From CAYRFQ01 sp964423615 (GTDB taxonomy: Bacteria > Planctomycetota > Planctomycetia > Gemmatales > Gemmataceae), in contig CAYRFQ010000060.1 of assembly GCA_964423615.1 (NCBI GenBank), positions 1 through 44,255 on the forward strand: a stretch of 44,255 bases of DNA, in the 5' to 3' direction. Within the stretch, counting starts at the first letter, position 1; the number at the start of each line of letters is the position of its first letter. Positions 18,255 to 26,761 of this stretch are shown here, piece by piece. The notes under the pieces are model-generated. The model worked only from the letters and a program-made list of their open reading frames with translations, was not told the origin of the DNA and searched no databases. The translations under genes were made by a program, and so were the position numbers.

Positions 18255-18908
18255 ATGCAAATACACGCGATCCGATTGTTGGTGCTTCTCTCCGCACCAA
18301 CAATCCTGGTGCTTTCCATCTCACCAGATGCTCACTCCTGGGGAGGTCGAAAGCCAAAGATCAAGAGTTATCACTTTGGTCGATATACTGTTCCACCGAG
18401 CATCTACGGTTACAAGCTCGACGAAATGAGTCCAGGCTATTACGGTGGAGGACGATACAACGAATATTACAATTTCGGACGAGGTTATTGGTTTGCCGAT
18501 TTCCCGGGGCCGGTTCCCGAGGCCGCTGCAAATCTACTCCCTTATCGAGTTTGGCCCTACAGGGACCAGCGATGGCCGGTAGTAGCCGACCACACTCCCA
18601 TGGATAAATGTGCTTGTATCTACGTCCAAGTTCCCGCCGATGCAGAAGTCTGGTTGGAAGGCCAGAGGATGCAACAAACCGGGCCGGTTCGGAAATTCCA
18701 TTCTCCTCCACTCGCGCCCCAACAAAGCTACGTCTACAAGATTCGGGCCCGATGGAAGCACGGAACCGGTCGTCTCGAACAACTAAGACAAGTGCGAGTC
18801 GTACGTGGGGAAAACGTTCTCGTCAGTTTTCCATTAACCGGCATAACTTCTCCAGCTCCATTACCGCAGTTTGCCTCACCGGTGAAACAGTGGACCAGCG
18901 AAAATTAA
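18255..18908 (+). CDS. TIGR03000-domain exported protein
   Basis: A 217-residue protein with a signal sequence (about residues 1-28), a Tyr/Gly-rich middle (GYYGGGRYNEYYNFGRGYW) and a C-terminal planctomycete-specific TIGR03000 domain. The domain is recognisable in VPADAEVWLEGQRMQQTGP, VRKFHSPPLAPQQSYVYKI and RARW, ending VVRGENVLVSFPL. Its function is unknown; it is a small beta-sandwich thought to act outside the cytoplasm. The ATG is preceded by GGAAAG. Repeat copy C and a terminator-like hairpin follow it. Confidence 0.85.
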   Translation: MQIHAIRLLVLLSAPTILVLSISPDAHSWGGRKPKIKSYHFGRYTVPPSIYGYKLDEMSPGYYGGGRYNEYYNFGRGYWFADFPGPVPEAAANLLPYRVWPYRDQRWPVVADHTPMDKCACIYVQVPADAEVWLEGQRMQQTGPVRKFHSPPLAPQQSYVYKIRARWKHGTGRLEQLRQVRVVRGENVLVSFPLTGITSPAPLPQFASPVKQWTSEN

Positions 18909-18971
18909 GAAGGCCAAGAGCCGTGAGTGAGAAGACCAACCACAAATGACTTCGAACGGCTCACCCTTGCA

Positions 18972-19097
18972 TTGGGTACAGGCTTCTCGTGTTCAAGGTC
19001 TTGTGTCCCGCTTGCAGGAAGAAGGAATGCGGTTGAGCGATTCTTGGCCTGAGTATCTCAGCGACTTCTAACCGTACCCAACAAAACCGTGAACCGC
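18972..19097 (+). repeat. Dispersed repeat, copy C
   Basis: Shortest copy. It starts TTGGGTACAGGCTTCTCGT and ends ACCGTACCCAACAAAACCG then TGAACCGC. The TTGGGTAC at 18972-18979 is a perfect inverted match to GTACCCAA at 19074-19081, which defines the element ends best. The core GTGTCCCGCTTGCAGGAAG is shared with the other copies. Confidence 0.7.
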
Positions 19098-19107
19098 TCT
19101 AACAACG

Positions 19108-19140
19108 AAGGCACACCAAGAATCGCTCATGGTGTGCCTT
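19108..19140. terminator. Hairpin at convergent gene ends
   Basis: Perfect 10-bp stem: AAGGCACACC (19108-19117) pairs with GGTGTGCCTT (19131-19140), loop of 13 bases. It follows the TIGR03000 gene after the repeat copy. No long U-tract is present on either side. Confidence 0.7.
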
Positions 19141-19315
19141 CACTTTCATTCATGCCCAAGCTGGTCACGTCCTGCCAGAAATCGACAGCAACCTAGATCT
19201 ATCCTGCACTTCCGTGTGATTGCTACTCGAGCCGCAACGTTCTAAGGCAGGTACATCCACACATCATGCACAGTCTCTGGCACCATGGACCTGAAGCTGC
19301 TCATGATGACACACC

Positions 19316-20731
19316 TTACTTCGTCAGCAACTTGTGTTTGGAGAATCGCAACGTCTTCACGTCCAGATATCGTGGAGCGTCGGGTCCGTCTTCGGTTGAG
19401 ATCGCCCCCACGGTTTGTGAACGCAGGCTCGTTGCTCCTACAACAGTCATGGTTGCGGGTAGATCGAATTTCCCGACTCGTTTCCAGGTGTCGTGAAACG
19501 CAGTCGAACTGACCAGTTTGTTCGTTTTCGCATTCCACGAATTCACCACGTACGATGCGGGCAAGAACTTCTTCTCTTTGTTCCTGTAGTTCTTCAAGAC
19601 GGTAATTTTGAAGCGAATCGGCCCAGTGCTTCGGAACACTTCGATGATCTGCCTATCTCGGATGCGGTAACTCGAATGAAGTTCGTCGTTGAGAATCAAA
19701 ATCCGACGACCAAGAGGGTGCTTCCTATTGTCATCGGCGAATGCACACGGGGTGTCGTAATCAGCAGCGTTGCTAAGGCGGTGGCTCGCGATCGAACCGA
19801 CTTGCCGACGAACCCACTGCTGCAGACTCTCGTCGTTGAGTTCGGTCTTGACCCGTCCTTGACTCGTGATCGTCACGGGCGTTTTGTAAATCGTACCGTT
19901 GTGATTGATTTCGAGGTTCGCGGTGAAACCTGGAAAGTCATTCCAGACCGCTCGGGCTTCACGAGCGACCTTCAGGAGTTTCGTCGCCCTCGGGTCTTCC
20001 TTGGGCGTACCATCAGTCTTAGTTGTCGCCTTGATTGCTGCCTTCACCGGTACGAACAGCGTAGCATAGTGTCGAGTCTCCGGATATTTCTTGTCCCCGA
20101 GTGTCCCTGCTGTCTGGTCAATGTGACGAGCACGGATCAAGACCGGACCTTTGCCACTCGGGACCTTACATTGAAAAACCCCTGCCTTGTCCGTCGTTAC
20201 GGTGATCGAATCGTCACTCCTTGGCCTTCGAACGACGACTTCCGAATCAGTAATCGGGCTGCCGTTGAAAAGTACTTTTCCACCAAGTCCCGTAGTCTTC
20301 AACTCCGCCACGATTTCCATCGTCGAGCTTGCTCGCCTTGGCTTCTTTCCTTTCGCATGAAGCGTTCGCGAAGCCAGTTCCATCCGTGACACCATCTTGG
20401 GATGATACACGAGCCTGAAAGTCTTCTTGCCCTTAGAGAGGACTCCGTAGACGCACTCACCCGCAACGCTGTTCGTTCCTTGGGGCAACGTGACCAAAAA
20501 AGCATTCGTTTTGGCCTTACGCATCGTTAGCGTTTTCTTTTTGGCACCGAAGGCATAGAGCCGGGTCTGTTTGATTTTGGTAACCGGGACGTATTCGTCA
20601 GGGCCTTCGCCTTCGCCGAAAACGACCTGAACGGTGTTGGGAGAATCAGTCGGCAAAATCCAAACGAAGTGAGCCTTGGCCGGCAGCACGAAAGCCGCGA
20701 ACGCAATCGCGGCAGTTACAATCTTATTCAT
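19316..20731 (-). CDS. Exported two-domain protein (DUF4198-like plus DUF3386-like)
   Basis: The 471-residue product has a signal peptide (residues 1-20, VLPAKA) leaving His21 at the mature N terminus (HFVWILP). That is a hallmark of DUF4198-type periplasmic proteins, where an N-terminal His can bind metal. The first half is beta-rich (FNGSPITDSEVVVRRP, a carboxypeptidase-regulatory-like segment). The second half, from about residue 250, resembles DUF3386: KLLKVAREARAVWNDFPGFT, LQQWVRRQVGSI and later strands. Function is unknown, and the domain names are from memory of motifs. The ATG at 20731 has TTGGAGAC upstream, and the in-frame extension to 20848 lacks such a site. Confidence 0.75.
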   Translation of the reverse strand: MNKIVTAAIAFAAFVLPAKAHFVWILPTDSPNTVQVVFGEGEGPDEYVPVTKIKQTRLYAFGAKKKTLTMRKAKTNAFLVTLPQGTNSVAGECVYGVLSKGKKTFRLVYHPKMVSRMELASRTLHAKGKKPRRASSTMEIVAELKTTGLGGKVLFNGSPITDSEVVVRRPRSDDSITVTTDKAGVFQCKVPSGKGPVLIRARHIDQTAGTLGDKKYPETRHYATLFVPVKAAIKATTKTDGTPKEDPRATKLLKVAREARAVWNDFPGFTANLEINHNGTIYKTPVTITSQGRVKTELNDESLQQWVRRQVGSIASHRLSNAADYDTPCAFADDNRKHPLGRRILILNDELHSSYRIRDRQIIEVFRSTGPIRFKITVLKNYRNKEKKFLPASYVVNSWNAKTNKLVSSTAFHDTWKRVGKFDLPATMTVVGATSLRSQTVGAISTEDGPDAPRYLDVKTLRFSKHKLLTK

Positions 20732-21367
20732 GACGTCTCCAAAGAAAGTTGAACTGTCCAAAGGAACATCCGTATGTCCCTTCCTTATTTTTGCAAGTCG
20801 TCGGTCTCCGGCAACCGTGGCTCTGGTTCGGAGTCCTTCCATCACCACAATTGAGATCCCGCGTGAACGCAGTTCCGTCTGCTTGAGTCATCTCGTCAGA
20901 TAGAAAGACGATTTCTCGGTTGCCAGGGTTGCCTTCCCATGAGACACTACTCAAATCGAAGTGGTAAAACTGTGCCTTCCACTGGTCAAGAATCAACCAC
21001 CATCTTGCGTCTCCGTATAAAACCAACGAGGTCTCGTTCCATTGGCCTCGATGAGAAATGTATGAGAGACGAGCTGGCACATATTCTGCTGATTGTGGGT
21101 ACTGGCCTCGGCGGAAACCAACGATTTCCCTCGTCAGAAAACCAGAGATCCTTGACTCTTTGGCATGAGCCCGACTTGGTTTCGATTCCAATCGGCACAA
21201 GGGCAAATCGTTCCCATTTCTGTCCCCCGGCCACACAACATTAGAATTCTTAAAAATTCATGGTGGATTATGCGTTGAGCGAAACGTTCGAGGAGAACAG
21301 CAACACCAAGCTCGGCCGAAGTCGTGCATCCTCTTTTGTTTCCCCACTACGCCCCAAGGAGAACATC
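20732..21367. other. Divergent intergenic region
   Basis: About 640 bases between the DUF3386-like gene and the dioxygenase gene. The open frames here look random. Promoters for the two divergent genes are expected. I see no further structure. Confidence 0.4.
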
Positions 21368-22054
21368 GTGCAAGCATCCGAATTACTCACCCGCCGACAA
21401 GTCATACTCGCTGGCTCGCTTGGAGCCGCAGCCTGGTTGGTTCCCGGCGTCTTCGCCGAAGAACTGACGCGGTCCCCTTCGATGACCGAAGGACCGTTTT
21501 ACCCGGATCGATTGCCCCTGGACACCGACAACGATCTGATCCTGATCGGGAACTCGACGACACCCGCCGTGGGAGAGATCACAAACCTGACCGGTCGCGT
21601 GCTGACGCCGAATGGTTCGGGCTTGAACAACTTGGTCGTCGAGATCTGGCAAGTCGACGGCAACGGAGTCTATCTTCACTCTCGCTCGGCCAACGCCAAC
21701 AACCGTGACCGCAACTTCCAGGGATTCGGTCGTTTCACCACGAACCGACGCGGCGAGTATCGGTTCCGTACCGTCAAGCCCGTGTCTTACCCTGGACGCT
21801 GTCCGCACATCCATTTCAAGGTCAAACGCGGCGATCGTACATTGCTTACATCACAACTCTTCATCAGCGGAGATCCTGCAAATCGACGCGACGAACTCTA
21901 CCGCAGGGTGGGTGGGATCTTCGAACGGGAACTCCTCAGCGCCCAATGGCGTCGCGTTCCGAACTCTCGTATCGTCGAATACAACGTGGCCTTCGACATC
22001 GTTGTGGGCGTCACTCCCGACGAACGTCGTGTGGGCAACCGAAAGACCCGCTAA
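21368..22054 (+). CDS. Exported intradiol ring-cleavage dioxygenase-like protein
   Basis: A 228-residue protein with a twin-arginine-like leader (LLTRRQVILAGSLGAAAWL). An intradiol dioxygenase core follows, the family that opens catechol or protocatechuate rings with Fe(III). The four expected iron ligands are visible: Tyr102 (NGVYLH), Tyr141 (SYPGR), and His147 and His149 (CPHIHF), with Arg144 three residues before the first His as in protocatechuate 3,4-dioxygenase. The loop between Tyr141 and His147 is much shorter than in the classic enzymes. The GTG at 21368 has AAGGAG six bases before it; an upstream ATG at 21260 is possible. It lies 48 bases upstream of an EF-hand gene and is likely co-transcribed with it. 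The substrate is unknown. Confidence 0.85.
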   Translation: MQASELLTRRQVILAGSLGAAAWLVPGVFAEELTRSPSMTEGPFYPDRLPLDTDNDLILIGNSTTPAVGEITNLTGRVLTPNGSGLNNLVVEIWQVDGNGVYLHSRSANANNRDRNFQGFGRFTTNRRGEYRFRTVKPVSYPGRCPHIHFKVKRGDRTLLTSQLFISGDPANRRDELYRRVGGIFERELLSAQWRRVPNSRIVEYNVAFDIVVGVTPDERRVGNRKTR

Positions 22055-22102
22055 CCAACCCGTTCATCCAAAAGGACACCGACGTCTCCCGGAGAATACA
22101 AC

Positions 22103-22705
22103 ATGCGATCCTACGGTTTGTGGTTCGGGATCGCGGCCTTCGTGGCCGCGACCCATTTGGCCACGTCAGTTTGCTTGGCTCAATTCGGTGGCAGCGGACG
22201 CAAGACCGAGACCGCCGACGAATTTGCCAAGAAGGTCATGGCCTTCGACAAGAGCAAGGACGGTAAACTCACCAAGGCGGAACTCGTGGACCGACGCTTG
22301 CACGGACTGTTCGACCGAGCCAACACCAAGAAGAAAAAATACATCACCACATCGGAACTGAAAGCCCTCTTTCGACGCGAAAGCCTCGCAGGTGGGGGGG
22401 CAGGACAACCCCCGCGCGGACCCCGAAGCGGACCGGAGCGTTTCGGACCGCCGCGTCCGGGACAGGTCTTGCCGAGATTCCTCCAAGACCAGTTGAAGCT
22501 CAGCTCGAAACAAAAACAACAGCTCCTGAAGCTGCAGAAGGAAGTCGATGCCAAGCTCGAAAAAATCCTCACCAAACAACAACGGGATCAACTACAAGCC
22601 CTCGGTCGGCGACGACCGGGAAGGTTCGGTCTTCCCAACCAGCGACGAACAACTCGCCCACCAAGTCTATCTCAACTTGAAAGTCGTCCTCGTGAACGAA
22701 AGTGA
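22103..22705 (+). CDS. Exported EF-hand protein
   Basis: A 200-residue protein with a signal peptide (about residues 1-26). A calcium-binding EF-hand loop is seen in FDKSKDGKLTKAEL, and a degenerate second hand in FDRANTKKKKYITTSEL. A Gly/Pro/Arg-rich linker follows, then a Lys/Gln/Leu-rich helix (LKLSSKQKQQLLKLQKEVD). The layout is common among planctomycete secreted proteins. The ATG has GGAGA about eight bases upstream. It lies just downstream of the intradiol dioxygenase, so both products may act together outside the cytoplasmic membrane (inference). Confidence 0.8.
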   Translation: MRSYGLWFGIAAFVAATHLATSVCLAQFGGSGRKTETADEFAKKVMAFDKSKDGKLTKAELVDRRLHGLFDRANTKKKKYITTSELKALFRRESLAGGGAGQPPRGPRSGPERFGPPRPGQVLPRFLQDQLKLSSKQKQQLLKLQKEVDAKLEKILTKQQRDQLQALGRRRPGRFGLPNQRRTTRPPSLSQLESRPRERK

Positions 22706-22714
22706 GCGAAGCAA

Positions 22715-22801
22715 CGTCTTCATCGATGGTCAGGAAAACGAGTCCGTGCCTTCGCAAGCTCATCTTTGGAAAACTCGTTTTCCTGACCATCGATGAAGAC
22801 G
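22715..22801. repeat. Long perfect inverted repeat (29 bp arms)
   Basis: The arm at 22715-22743, starting CGTCTTCATCGATGGTCAGG, is the exact reverse complement of 22773-22801, with a 29-base loop. It begins 10 bases after the EF-hand stop codon and lies between convergent genes. It is too long for an ordinary terminator but could serve as one for both strands. Confidence 0.85.
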
Positions 22802-22884
22802 GTCACCGACACGGATCGCTATCAACATTCCCAAAGCTCTCGAATCGGAACCGTCTTGTTGAGATTGAAAGACACATTCAAAGA

Positions 22885-22911
22885 AAGCCAACGTCGATCC
22901 GACGTTGGCTT
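22885..22911 (-). terminator. Terminator-like hairpin after the Kelch/PQQ gene
   Basis: Perfect 11-bp stem AAGCCAACGTC (22885-22895) with GACGTTGGCTT (22901-22911), five-base loop, 25 bases beyond the stop of the minus-strand gene. The following minus-strand sequence is only mildly T-rich. Confidence 0.75.
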
Positions 22912-22935
22912 GGTGTAACTTCGTAATCCACACGC

Positions 22936-25215
22936 TCAGCTTCGGACGCAATACAACGCTTTTCCAGTCCGCATGAAGATCGCTCCGTCGACCACCGCCA
23001 CACCGTATACCGTCTTGCGTCCCAATCCCGAGCCACCGGTACCTGCGTCCCACAAATCATTGACGGTGACGATCTTGAATTTCGGCCCAGACTTCAGCAC
23101 CGTCGTGCGACCATCCCGACCGAAGAAATAGACGTAATCCCCAGCACCAACCGGTGAAGCCCAACAAGAAGAAGGAGTTCGCTTGGCATAGACCTCTTTT
23201 CCTGTCTTCAGTTCGCGACACGAGACCACGCCCGAACGATCGATGAAGTACACGTATCCTTGATGGACAAGCGGACTCGCGGAGCTTGCGAGCCCGGGCC
23301 TCGTATTCCAAACCAGCTTGTAGTTGGCTTGACCGTTCTCACTCGACACCTTCAGGCAACAACTCCCCTTGGCACTAGCCGGAGGGGCGTCGGCGAATCG
23401 ACTCTTCGACGCACCGATGACGACGTAATCACCTGCCACTGTCGCCGACGGAATTCGATTGCCCGATACTCCCTCCATCTCCCAAAGTTGTTTGCCCGTC
23501 TTGGGATCATAACCCGCCACGCTTCCGCTGGAACTAACGACAATCGTCGGGCTGCCATTGACCTTTCCGACGATGGGTGAAGTCCAAGATTCACGGCTTT
23601 TACGCTTGGTCTTCCACAAGTTCTTGCCAGTCTTTTTGTCCAGTGCCACCAAATAAGAAGGCCCTGTGTGGTCAACCAAGACGACGATGCCCTTGTCTGT
23701 TTGGACAGGCGAACTACCAAGACTATGAACGTTTTCGAACTTGCCGTAGTCTTTCACCAACGAGCGAGACCACAACAGCTTTCCTTCGTGCGACAACGCC
23801 AACACATCCCCGCCTTCAAAAAACGAATAGACCGCCTCGCCATCAACTACAGGCGTTGGCGCGGCTTTGCTGATGTAGTTGCCCCAACCAGCCTTCTGGG
23901 TCGGCGCGAACTTGTAGGTCCAAAGTTCTTTGCCGGTCTTCGCGGAAAAGGCGACGACGAAACCTTTCTCGCGGTTCTTTCCATCGACCGCAGTTACAAA
24001 CACCTTGTCCTTCCAGACGACTGGAGAAGATTGACCGTAACCCGGGAGTATCACCTTCCACGCAAAGTTCTTCTTCGCCGACCACTTCAGGGGCAGCTTC
24101 TGCGAATTCGTAAGGCTGTCACCGTTGCCTCGAAATCCCGGCCAGATCGACTCGTCTTTCGCCGCATCGACGTGACCGTTTGCTGTCGCGGTCGCCGATG
24201 TTTTCGTGACCTTCTCGGTGGAAGTTAGCGAAACCACTTCGACAGATTTCACCATGCCTCTGCGTGTAGCACCACCAAGGACCAATGCGTGATCGGGCGT
24301 TAAACTCACCATCTGGTGGACGAAACGGGAACGCTTCACAGATGTAATCGCGACCCATTGATTACCCGCGGAGTCGAGTTGATAGACCTCCCCGTCGGCT
24401 GGATTCACGAACATCCGTTGCCCCGATGTACAACACGCCGGAGAAAAACCATTCATTCTCCCCTTCGGCAATGCCGGTCCCTCGGACCACTTGTTCGTTT
24501 TGGGATCGTATACGTTCACCGTCGTGCTGACACCTTTGTTCGACAGCCCACCGATGACATAGAGTTTGTTTTGGTAACCGGCAGCCGCCAACGCACGTCT
24601 TTCGAACGGTTGCTCAATGGTTTCCCACGCCAACTTTTTTTTCGACAAGTCGAGGACGTAGGCTTTATCGAACCATTGACGCTTGAGTCGGCTCGGTCCG
24701 TTCATGGCCCATCCGCCGACGACATAGATTTTTCCCCCAAGTACGACTGCCTCGTGTGAAGAGCGCCCCGTCGGCATGTCCGGAAGAGACGACCACTTGT
24801 TGGTCTGCGGATCGAAGCAAGCACAGCTTGCCAAAGAATGGTTGTCAGCCCGTTCCTTGGGTTCGTTCCGAGGTTGCATTCCACCAACACGGTAAATCTT
24901 GCCGTTGGCAGCAACAAGAGCGAGCCCCTGAATCCCAGGGCCACCGGGAAGTTCTTCCCACTTCGAGCCGCCTTGAATCTTCAGCCGATGAAACTTGCCC
25001 GTTACGTCTTTGGTGGAGTATGTGTGCGCCGGCCCAGTGTGACCGCCGTAGACATAAACGTAACCATCGAGCACAGTAGCGCCAAAGCTCGAGACGGCTT
25101 CGGGGAGCGGAGGATAAGTTGGCACACTCTTGGAATCGGCCCCTGTCGAAGCCGCAGCGAGCGGCCCACCCAGGAGACATCCCAGGAGGATTCCGGTTTG
25201 AATTTTCCATGACAT
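22936..25215 (-). CDS. Exported Kelch plus PQQ-like beta-propeller protein
   Basis: A 759-residue protein with a signal peptide (about residues 1-23, GGPLAAAS) and two propellers. The first, up to about residue 340, has Kelch repeats (YVYGGHT, IYRVGGMQ, IYVVGGWAM, LYVIGGLSN, with WSSLPDMP and WSEGPALP). The second, from about 355, is a PrkC/BamB-like PQQ propeller (WPGFRGNGDSL, AFSAKTGKELWTYKF, ALDKKTGKNLWKTK, GYDPKTGKQLWEME). PQQ-like repeats here are structural, and no sign of quinoprotein catalysis is claimed. The ATG at 25215 has AAGGAG nine bases before it. A binding or scaffold role in the periplasm is likely. Confidence 0.85.
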   Translation of the reverse strand: MSWKIQTGILLGCLLGGPLAAASTGADSKSVPTYPPLPEAVSSFGATVLDGYVYVYGGHTGPAHTYSTKDVTGKFHRLKIQGGSKWEELPGGPGIQGLALVAANGKIYRVGGMQPRNEPKERADNHSLASCACFDPQTNKWSSLPDMPTGRSSHEAVVLGGKIYVVGGWAMNGPSRLKRQWFDKAYVLDLSKKKLAWETIEQPFERRALAAAGYQNKLYVIGGLSNKGVSTTVNVYDPKTNKWSEGPALPKGRMNGFSPACCTSGQRMFVNPADGEVYQLDSAGNQWVAITSVKRSRFVHQMVSLTPDHALVLGGATRRGMVKSVEVVSLTSTEKVTKTSATATANGHVDAAKDESIWPGFRGNGDSLTNSQKLPLKWSAKKNFAWKVILPGYGQSSPVVWKDKVFVTAVDGKNREKGFVVAFSAKTGKELWTYKFAPTQKAGWGNYISKAAPTPVVDGEAVYSFFEGGDVLALSHEGKLLWSRSLVKDYGKFENVHSLGSSPVQTDKGIVVLVDHTGPSYLVALDKKTGKNLWKTKRKSRESWTSPIVGKVNGSPTIVVSSSGSVAGYDPKTGKQLWEMEGVSGNRIPSATVAGDYVVIGASKSRFADAPPASAKGSCCLKVSSENGQANYKLVWNTRPGLASSASPLVHQGYVYFIDRSGVVSCRELKTGKEVYAKRTPSSCWASPVGAGDYVYFFGRDGRTTVLKSGPKFKIVTVNDLWDAGTGGSGLGRKTVYGVAVVDGAIFMRTGKALYCVRS

Positions 25216-25311
25216 AAGGAATGACTCCTTGTTAGGCCTTTTGGCCATTGGCAGTTGGATGAAATACTCTTCGATCGACCACAAGAATGACAATACCAAA
25301 TTCCAGCCGCC

Positions 25312-25491
25312 CTAACGTTTCTTTTGTTGGCGTTTGGGAAGACCGTCCTCGGGCGATCCAGCCACCTCGGGCGGGATCGCTTTATTCCCATTCTTGTTGG
25401 TCTTGGGCAACTCGCGTTTGGGACGATTGGAACACCCTACTGTCCCAATCCCCAGCAGCAACATCGCGACAACGAGACACCGGCACAACAT
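25312..25491 (-). CDS. Small lipoprotein downstream of the DUF1559 gene
   Basis: A 59-residue protein. It begins MLCRCLVVAMLLLGIGTVGC, where Cys20 is a lipobox cysteine (TVGC), followed by a short Lys/Pro/Asn-rich tail ending KRQQKKR. AAGGAGG lies six bases before the ATG, which is a near-ideal ribosome-binding site. It starts 18 bases after the DUF1559 stop, so the two form an operon. Tiny lipoproteins of this kind commonly follow DUF1559 genes in planctomycetes; their role is not known. Confidence 0.8.
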   Translation of the reverse strand: MLCRCLVVAMLLLGIGTVGCSNRPKRELPKTNKNGNKAIPPEVAGSPEDGLPKRQQKKR

Positions 25492-25509
25492 ACGGGCCTC
25501 CTTGTGTTG

Positions 25510-26361
25510 TCAGATCGAAACGGGTTCGCGACCGTTTCGAGAACCCAGAGCCTGGAATAGATCGAGCGGGGTTCTGTCTCCCACGAACCGTACCGAACCA
25601 TCCCCAAAAAGGTAATTGCATCCGCCGGTGTGGTCGCTTCGAAAACTCTGCAATCGATCGATGAAAAAGACCGTCGTGTCCTCATGGATGTTCTGCGGGA
25701 ACAACGTACTGGACATGGTGTACCCTGGATATCCCCACGCCCACGCGGCGAGTCCACCGCGCAACTGCCCCTTGTTCGGGCCGCTGCTGTAGTTGTAATC
25801 AGGGATCCCGTAGTTACTCTCTCCGACTGCGAGCGTGGTGCTGGTTCCGTCTTTGACCTGACTCAACCGGATTCCTTTCGAGTTGGCTTCGATTCGAACG
25901 ATCATCCCATTGCTCTCGCTCGGAGCATACCAGGCATGATTGTTCCCGATGCAAGCGTTGTAACTCATCCACGAAACGCTCGGGTCCGGGGTCGGAGGCT
26001 CGAGCATGCTCGGGCATCGGTAAGTCGGGATGATCTGGGAAATGATGGCATCGTTGGGCGGACTGGTCGGGATCGCGGCATAATCGTACTCTTTTTCGAT
26101 GTTACCTTGCTCCAGATACGGCAGAATCTGCGTGAAGAAACTCCCTGAAGTGGGCGTATTGGCAGTCGGGAACCGCTTGTAAGTGTCGTGGTAGTTGTGC
26201 ATCGCGAGACCGATTTGTTTCATATTGTTTTGACAACTCAATCGATTCGCGGCCGCCCGAACTTTTTGGACGGCGGGTAATAAAAGCCCAATCAGGATCG
26301 CAATGATGGCGATCACGACTAACAACTCGATCAGTGTGAAAGCAGAACGGCGAGAACGCAT
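25510..26361 (-). CDS. DUF1559 prepilin-like protein
   Basis: A 283-residue protein with a type IV prepilin/pseudopilin N terminus, RRSAFTLIELLVVIAIIAIL, cleaved presumably between Ala7 and Phe8 with Glu at position 5 of the mature form. It contains the DUF1559 body (LLPAVQKVRAAANRLSCQNNMKQIGLAMHNYHD). The C-terminal H-x-GG motif of the family (SDHTGGCNYLFGDGSVRFV) is also present. Planctomycetes carry dozens of such paralogues, and their function is not defined. The ATG at 26361 has GAGAGGAG just upstream. It is followed at once by a small lipoprotein gene. Confidence 0.93.
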   Translation of the reverse strand: MRSRRSAFTLIELLVVIAIIAILIGLLLPAVQKVRAAANRLSCQNNMKQIGLAMHNYHDTYKRFPTANTPTSGSFFTQILPYLEQGNIEKEYDYAAIPTSPPNDAIISQIIPTYRCPSMLEPPTPDPSVSWMSYNACIGNNHAWYAPSESNGMIVRIEANSKGIRLSQVKDGTSTTLAVGESNYGIPDYNYSSGPNKGQLRGGLAAWAWGYPGYTMSSTLFPQNIHEDTTVFFIDRLQSFRSDHTGGCNYLFGDGSVRFVGDRTPLDLFQALGSRNGREPVSI

Positions 26362-26761
26362 GAGAAACTCCTCTCGAACTAAAACCAAAAGCGTCCAGAG
26401 ACGCGCAGTCTGACCCAACAAACTGGCCATCATCTCTGGTCCAAATCGCAAGAACCGGTCCAGAAGAAAACGTCGTTTGGATGATCGAACCGAGCTGCGT
26501 TGCTGGCTGTTTCGAGCGAGAGTTGTTACCGCGTTGCTGGCGAAGCAGGCTCTCCTGCATCGTGCAGGAATCAGGAAGGTATTGCTATTGAGAATCCATC
26601 TCAGAACTTATCGTAGAATTCGTCGGGCGAGAGTCAACGTCTCCTCGATTGAAAAACACTGGAAAATGTGAAATAGGTGCTCGTCCGGTTCGTAAGCACA
26701 TGTGGCTGATGTGTTCTTTGTTCCGGTCATGGAATCCCTCCGAAAACACAAAACCGACAAC
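26362..26761. other. Intergenic region
   Basis: About 400 bases upstream of the DUF1559 operon. Nothing coding was recognised, and the operon promoter should be here. A short CTCCTGCATCGTGCAGGA palindrome lies near 26548-26566. Confidence 0.4.

Larger units (their letters stand above)
18909..19315. other. Convergent intergenic region
   Basis: Between the stops of the TIGR03000 gene and the DUF4198/DUF3386-like gene. It holds a weak AGCCGT/ACGGCT hairpin near 18920-18960, repeat copy C (18972-19097) and a strong hairpin (19108-19140). Nothing is recognised from 19141 to 19315. Confidence 0.55.

Noticed and set aside
19493..20389. Plus-strand 298-codon open frame
   Set aside because: It is antisense to the DUF4198/DUF3386-like gene, which has a signal peptide, domain motifs and a proper start; the plus-strand translation resembles nothing.
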